Assembly (NCBI GenBank): GCA_964017195.1
Contig: OZ024894.1
Coordinates: 1,736,501-1,800,500 of the forward strand
From: Siderastrea radians
Taxonomy: Eukaryota > Cnidaria > Anthozoa > Scleractinia > Rhizangiidae
Direction: 5' to 3'
Length of the DNA stretch: 64,000 nucleotides
In this document: positions 59,111 through 64,000 of the stretch, in pieces
Position numbering within the stretch: position 1 is the first letter of the stretch
Layout: the number at the start of each line of letters is the position of its first letter
Made by a program: the position numbers and the translations under genes
The notes under the pieces: model-generated
Told to the model about the DNA's origin: nothing
The model's input: only the letters and a program-made list of their open reading frames with translations
The model's database searches: none

Positions 59111-62100
59111 ATGAACTCACGTGACGAAAAGGCAGATGCATTCAGCTGTGAACTGGGCTCCTTGGTTGCAAGTTTCGGAGGAGTGAACTTTTCGCATTGT
59201 AGCTTAGAAAAAATGTCAAAGGGCGAGGAAAGTAGCTTTGAAAATTCAGAACATGTTAGTTTGATGAATTATAATAGGCAGGCTTACGGTCATGACATGG
59301 TTCAAGATAATGTTAAGAGATATGTTAAACAGTTCGAGCGGGGTAAGGAAGAATCGGAAAGAGAAGCGAATAAGAAAAAGCGAATACAAGAAGTAAACGA
59401 TATTTCTAACAACTTTTACACGCTTGTTACGGACTTTTACGAGTATGGATACGGGAGGTCGTTCCACTTTGCCCCCGTTTTAAATGCGAGTAGCACCTTG
59501 AAGGAGTGTGTCGTAGCCTACGAGAAAGAAATAGCAAGAACTATAAAGGCAGGACCTGGCATGAAGCTACTGGTAAGTGAACCATTTCGTCAACTCACAT
59601 AGGAGCCTATGTGCATAGAATAGTAGATTGTTGAATGTTATAATTAAGAGCTTATAGCTCAGTTCGTTAAAATCAGTTCAGTAATATTTCTTCATAAAAT
59701 TTTAAATTACAAAACGAAACGCAGCATTACATTTTTGCAGCTGTTAATTCATTCATCGTATTTATGGATAACGAAATTAGGCGGGTTTCCATTGGCTGCG
59801 AGCGATCACCTCACCGAAGAAGTTACGAAGGTCACTTATGATCAACGAATTGTGAAAGATATTAGAAAAGGTCAAGACCAATGGAGCGTCGAACTCTCTT
59901 ATTTACAGAGTAAAATTATCGTGTTGACATTTATGCTCGTCACCCTTAAATAGACTACACATCAAGTTTCCCAACCTTTTACCAACCTTTAAAGAAAGTT
60001 AGGAAAAAAAGGTTTATTCCAAATTTTACTCCCTTCATTTTTGTCTTAAAATGCATGATTATATGAACAGCAATGAACAACAAAATATCTTTCAGTTACC
60101 ACGCATTTCATCGTTGAACGCTGACCATTGGTTCTACATCACCTTTGGTTTATCATTCATCCACAGACACAAACGTTAGACCACCTTAAGCCGCGGCTAC
60201 ACGAGCGATTTTTTGCTTGCGATGGTGATACGATTTTTTTGAAAATTGTCGCGTCACCAGCGAGCGGAGAAAATCGCATGTGTAGCCACCCTCCCACAGG
60301 TGATGCGACAGATGAAAAAATCGCAGAAACAAATCGCGAGAAATTCAATGAGTTGAATTTTTTGTGACAAAACACGGACTTCGTTAGAGGGTGGCTACAC
60401 ATGCGATTTTCGCCGCGCGCTGGCGACGCGACAATTTCCAAAAAATCGCATCACCTTCGCAAGCAAGAAATCGCTCGTGTAGCCGCGGCTTTACACCACA
60501 TCACTGCAAGAAAATACTGCTACTAGCTTCCATACGAACGGTCACACTTTACACTTTCATCAACAGACTCAAAACGTTAATTCCACCTTCTGCTGCGTAA
60601 TAAACAGCCCCACAAGAAACTACTGCTTCTAGCTTACATGTGAACGGTCCCATTTTAGACTCTCTATCGGCACAGACTCTTAGAAACACCTTGTACATGT
60701 TAATAAACCGCACGACAAGAAAGTACTATCTTTTATTTCAATGGTCACGCTTTAGGATTTCATCCACGGACTCAAAACTTAGAACCACGTTGCATAACAT
60801 AGCCGTACCACACAAATCCCGATTTTATAATTTATGCTCACACATGAAGCTCTTCCGCACAGAATAAAGAGTGTGAGCTATATTGCACAGTTAGCTGTAG
60901 TCAAAACGTAACAAATATCACACACAAGCCAACCTTCCGAATAGTTGAAATGACGGCTGGAAAATAACGGAAACTTTCCGTGAAAAGTGCAACGAGTTAT
61001 ATCTAATCGCATCGCCTGAGGCAAACTTGGCTGGTTTCGCGTGCAAGCGATTTTATCTCGCGCGTTTATAAGTGAAAACTCTCTTTTAGCAACCACGGAA
61101 TCAATTAAGATTCTTGACAGACGCATGTCTTACAGGACGCGGGCTGTGGTGTAGGGGGACCCATGCTGGAGATTGCCAAGTTTTCTGGAGCCAAAGTTGT
61201 TGGCCTCAATCCTTGTGAATATCAGCTCAAGCGAGCAAGGTTCCATGTTGAACAAGAGAAAATGCAACACTGCTGCAGTAGTGTCAAGGTCAGTATTTCT
61301 TGAGTAGCTTGCAAGAGTATGCTGTTAAGATAAAGGAAATTACACCTGGTCAATTGCAGAGAACAGAAAGCCGTAGCCTGCGAATACAGCCGCCTCTCCG
61401 CGCTCCGGCCGCTTGCCGTGTTCGTCTCTCCCTTCCGAACGCGGCAAGCGACTGGAGCGCGGAGAGGCGGCTGTATTCGCAGGCTAAGAAAGCCGTTGTC
61501 AAAAAAAAACGAGAATGACTGACGTTCTGGCTCAGTGTGTTGAGAGCGCTCGAAATCCCGGGGGGGGGGGGTACTCCTTACAGCGCTGTAAGAGGAGATG
61601 AGCATCTTTTCTGCGCAACGCAAACAACCAACACAAAAATACACGGGATGGGATTTTTGTCTTAGGTACATGGAAAGGGTACCATTCCAAAAAGAAAAAA
61701 AAAAACTAGTAGGGTAACGGTTTGTACCTCAGAGCGGAGCCTCCCCGTACAAACCTTTCACGGGTGTGAAAGGTAACGACAACGCATATAGAGGCCTAGG
61801 ATTATCGGTCAAATCAAATCCTAAAAAGAGGGAGGGCTACACAAACTGCTACTACAGCTGGAATTCGAGCTATCTACCGTCGGGACAAAAGTCCTTCGTT
61901 CGTCTACTTCAACACCACTCTCCTTGTTGTCCGATTAAAAATACACCACTCCTCGTATTTCCTTGACAGAACTGTAGCTGACCTTCGTTTTTGTAGGGAG
62001 ACTATCATCATATGGAATTCGATGACAATACTTTCGATGGGGGTTACGCATTGGAGTCCACGCTCTATGCTCGAGACCCTGAACAAATGTACAGAGAGAT

Positions 62101-63963
62101 ACTCCGTGTGCTCAAACCAGGCGCTATCTTTGTTGATTCTGCCTGGGCCATGACAGACACATTCGATCCTCACAATGCAGAACACGTGAAGATCAAGGAA
62201 GCCATTGAGGTGATTAGTTGGAGTAAAAGTAACAATATAAATTGTCGTTGGTCAAAAGTAAGGAGTCATACCGTTGACTTCTTATTGGCTATGTAGAGAG
62301 AAAATAGCGAAGCAGCGTGTACAATAGCAACATAGACTTGAGAGTGCATAATAGATAAGCGAAAAAAACAGAAATCGATCGATCGATCGTTCTATCAATC
62401 AATCAGACAGTCAGTTAGTCAGTCACTCGAGAGTCAGTCAGTCAGTCAGTCAGTCAGTCAGTCAGTCAGTCAGTCAGTCAGTCAGCCAGTCAGTCAGTCA
62501 GCCAGCCAGTACGTCAATCAATTAAAACTGAGTGCGTCAAATGGATCAGTTCCTGTCGTTTTCAGTTTCAGTGTGCACCATTTATGACTTGCCCCAACTA
62601 TCGCTGTGGTTGGATCGTTGATCCTGATAAACTACGGTAACTCTACTAGTTGTCTCACGATCATGACATGCGCTATGTACTTTTGTTTCGTTAGATTGGA
62701 AATGGTGTTCCCGATATGAGAACTCAGGCTGTGTTGTTGGAGGCTATCAGAAAATCTGGTTTTGAGATTGTTGAGTACAAGAATGCACATTGCGATGGCG
62801 AGCTTCCATGGTAAGCGCGTTGTGAAGTTGATCAGTTCTCTGACAACTAAACTTCGTCACTTCATTTGTGATGTCAGCCTCTTAAAAAGAAAAATTGGAA
62901 GGCGGATACTTCAGCTTTATTGCTAATCACCACCTCTCTGATCTTGAGCAAACAATTCTTCTTAACGGACGTACCTGCGATTTTGTTCTTTTACAATCAA
63001 CTAAAACAGCACCGGACTAGGGCCACCTATTGTGCTAACAGATAAAGCGATATAATAACCTCTGGAAAGCTTGCCCTGCCGTACAAATTACACACGCAAA
63101 ATTTGAATTTCAAATCTCGCAAAACTTGTTTTACTCTTTTGCGAAAGAAAACTTTGATGATAGTAAAAAGTTGCCGATTATAACCCACAAACTAACTCTG
63201 CTAAATGTATCCTAGTGCCAATTTCACCGTTTCAAAAATTGCTTGCAAACTCCTAAAATTCAAACCCCGTAAGAGCATAAGGTTGCGTTTATGGCTTCTT
63301 TTAATCATAACTTTGACGTCCACAGTAAACGGAACCCACCAATCAAATTAAAAGTTGTGCTTCATTCTTACACAGTAATTTTCAGAGAGATATTTTAGCC
63401 CCAAAACTAGAGATAAAATGTTAGTTTCAAAACGACCCTTTAAGAAGAAACAAATCAGTGGCTAAAGTAACTTCAGTCCGCAAAGGCAGTTATTCTTGTT
63501 CTTTATGGAGTTTTAATCCCTCACCGCAGGCTTTTTTAGAGTTATAGTAAATACCAAATAAAGTAACTTCACCGTGAGGAGTTAACTTAACTCCAATTGA
63601 GGAGTTATTTTAACTCTTTGCAAGTTACAATTTGACCAATCAAAATCCGTGAACTTGACACATGAATAACGCTGAAGATCTCAAAGGAAGTAACTAAGCT
63701 TTTTACTTTTCACTTTTTTTATGCAAAGGTACACGTTCCTCGTTGGAAAACACGCTTTCTCCCTTGAGGCGTTCCGTGTGTCGTCCGTTGGCAGAAAGCT
63801 GACTCATTACATGTTGTCAGCTATGGAACTGCTCCGTGTTGTACCACAGGGATCTACAGAAGTACACAATGTACTGCTGACAGCTGCAGACGCACTTACA
63901 CAAGCGGGAAGGAAAGATATATTTACGCCCCTGTTTAGACTAGTTCTCAGAAAGCCCAATTAG
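59111..63963 (+). CDS. SMT: Sterol C24-methyltransferase (SMT/ERG6 family), five exons
   Basis: Complete coding region. Exons: 59111-59572, 61136-61288, 61997-62209, 62695-62810, 63729-63963 (TAG). All GT-AG and in phase, 392 residues (358 if the ATG at 59213 is used, which has better context and fits family length). Landmarks in order: FYEYGYGRSFHFAP (109-122), the SMT-specific sterol-binding region I; LL/DAGCGVGGPMLEIAK across the exon 1-2 junction, the SAM-binding motif; GLNPCEYQLKRA; YALESTLYARD (222-232) where most SMTs have YAIEATCHAP; WAMTDTFDPHNAEH; AIE/IGNGVPDM across exons 3-4; a C-terminal SMT domain (DGELPW, YTFLVGKHAF, RKLTHYMLSAMELLRVVPQG). SMTs transfer a methyl group from S-adenosylmethionine to C24 of a sterol side chain in the ER. 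Spliceosomal introns carrying the same MITE families as the rest of the window argue that this is a host gene and not bacterial or algal contamination. Confidence 0.9.
60189..60490. repeat. MITE with TTA duplication in SMT intron 1
   Basis: Ends AGCCGCGGCTACACGAGCGA and TCGCTCGTGTAGCCGCGGCT are perfect complements; inner arms (GCTTGCGATGGTGAT, AGGGTGGCTACACATGCGAT) also pair. TTA on both sides (60186-60188, 60491-60493). The insertion splits a copy of the ~105-110-bp unit (GTTAGACCACC / CACCACATCAC). Confidence 0.85.
60491..60830. repeat. Array of the ~105-110-bp unit in SMT intron 1
   Basis: About three diverged units (CTAGCTTCCATACGAACGGT, CAACAGACTCAAAACGTTAA, GGATTTCATCCACGGACTCA, TTAGAACCACGTTGCATAAC). 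A partial unit lies left of the MITE at 60140-60188. Confidence 0.65.
61374..61486. repeat. 113-bp hairpin MITE with 9-bp target duplication in SMT intron 2
   Basis: TAGCCTGCGAATACAGCCGC at the left and GCGGCTGTATTCGCAGGCTA at the right are exact complements, with about 50 bases pairing per arm. AGAAAGCCG flanks both sides (61365-61373, 61487-61495). It is GC-rich against an AT-rich background. A 9-bp duplication suggests Mutator-type mobilisation. Confidence 0.85.
61560..61775. repeat. G-run element with CGGAGCCTCCCCGTA end
   Basis: Starts in a run of G followed by TACTCC and ends near GCGGAGCCTCCCCGTAC; internal GGGTACCATTCC and AGGGTAACGG. Same family style as 18284-18707 and about 51860-52240. 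No target duplication established. Confidence 0.45.
62372..62520. repeat. GATC and CAGT tetranucleotide repeats in SMT intron 3
   Basis: A short (GATC)n run is followed by a long, slightly impure (CAGT)n tract between about 62400 and 62510. Confidence 0.9.
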
Positions 63964-64000
63964 ACCTTTGTAACCTAATCTTTTGCTGGATAGTCTGTGA

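Noticed and set aside
59735..59953. 72-codon ORF in SMT intron 1
   Set aside because: SMT exons 1 and 2 join in phase without it and it has no SMT-like sequence.

Overview
The window is animal nuclear DNA. Genes are split by GT-AG introns, AT-rich spacers are crowded with small foldback (MITE-like) elements, and the genes are ones expected in a metazoan. The repeat types and some proteins (a PAN-EGF-fibrinogen-like secreted protein, an intronless kelch protein, a nicotinic-type receptor) point to an anthozoan cnidarian, most likely a stony coral. That assignment is inference. Two runs of exactly 200 N (1360-1559, 28560-28759) show a scaffolded draft assembly.

Layout: 1-435 holds one exon matching the phosphorylase kinase alpha regulatory subunit, with no visible downstream exons. 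4.7-10.35 kb holds a complete six-exon STARD10-like lipid-transfer gene (+). 13.8-15.8 kb holds two intronless DUF1295 (steroid 5-alpha-reductase-like) membrane genes, head to head and near-identical over their C-terminal half. 19.3-23.5 kb holds a complete three-exon NDUFA2 (complex I B8) gene on the minus strand. Its first intron carries a 2.17-kb DNA transposon with matching terminal inverted repeats and a damaged transposase-like gene. 23.8-25.0 kb holds a broken BTB-kelch gene. 26.9-29.2 kb holds a secreted PAN-EGF-fibrinogen-like gene interrupted by an assembly gap.

29.4-34.4 kb is a repeat block: a long foldback element followed by an apparently exact tandem duplication of a 1934-bp unit, each unit carrying a tRNA-like (SINE-type) sequence between inverted repeats and a small TTA-flanked MITE. 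34.4-43 kb is largely non-coding. 43.0-46.0 kb holds a two-exon CaMK-type kinase (+). 48.3-50.0 kb holds an intact intronless BTB-BACK-kelch gene (-). 52.4-57.5 kb holds the 3' six exons of a nicotinic acetylcholine receptor alpha-type subunit (-). 59.1-64.0 kb holds a five-exon sterol C24-methyltransferase (+), an enzyme classically considered absent from animals and the most notable gene here.

The genes do not form a pathway. STARD10-like, DUF1295 and the sterol methyltransferase all concern lipids, but nothing in the sequence shows that they work together. Much of the variation is transposon biology: at least four elements have clear target-site duplications (TTA, TTAA, 9 bp, 11 bp), and a ~105-110-bp repeat occurs as short arrays or single units at several places.
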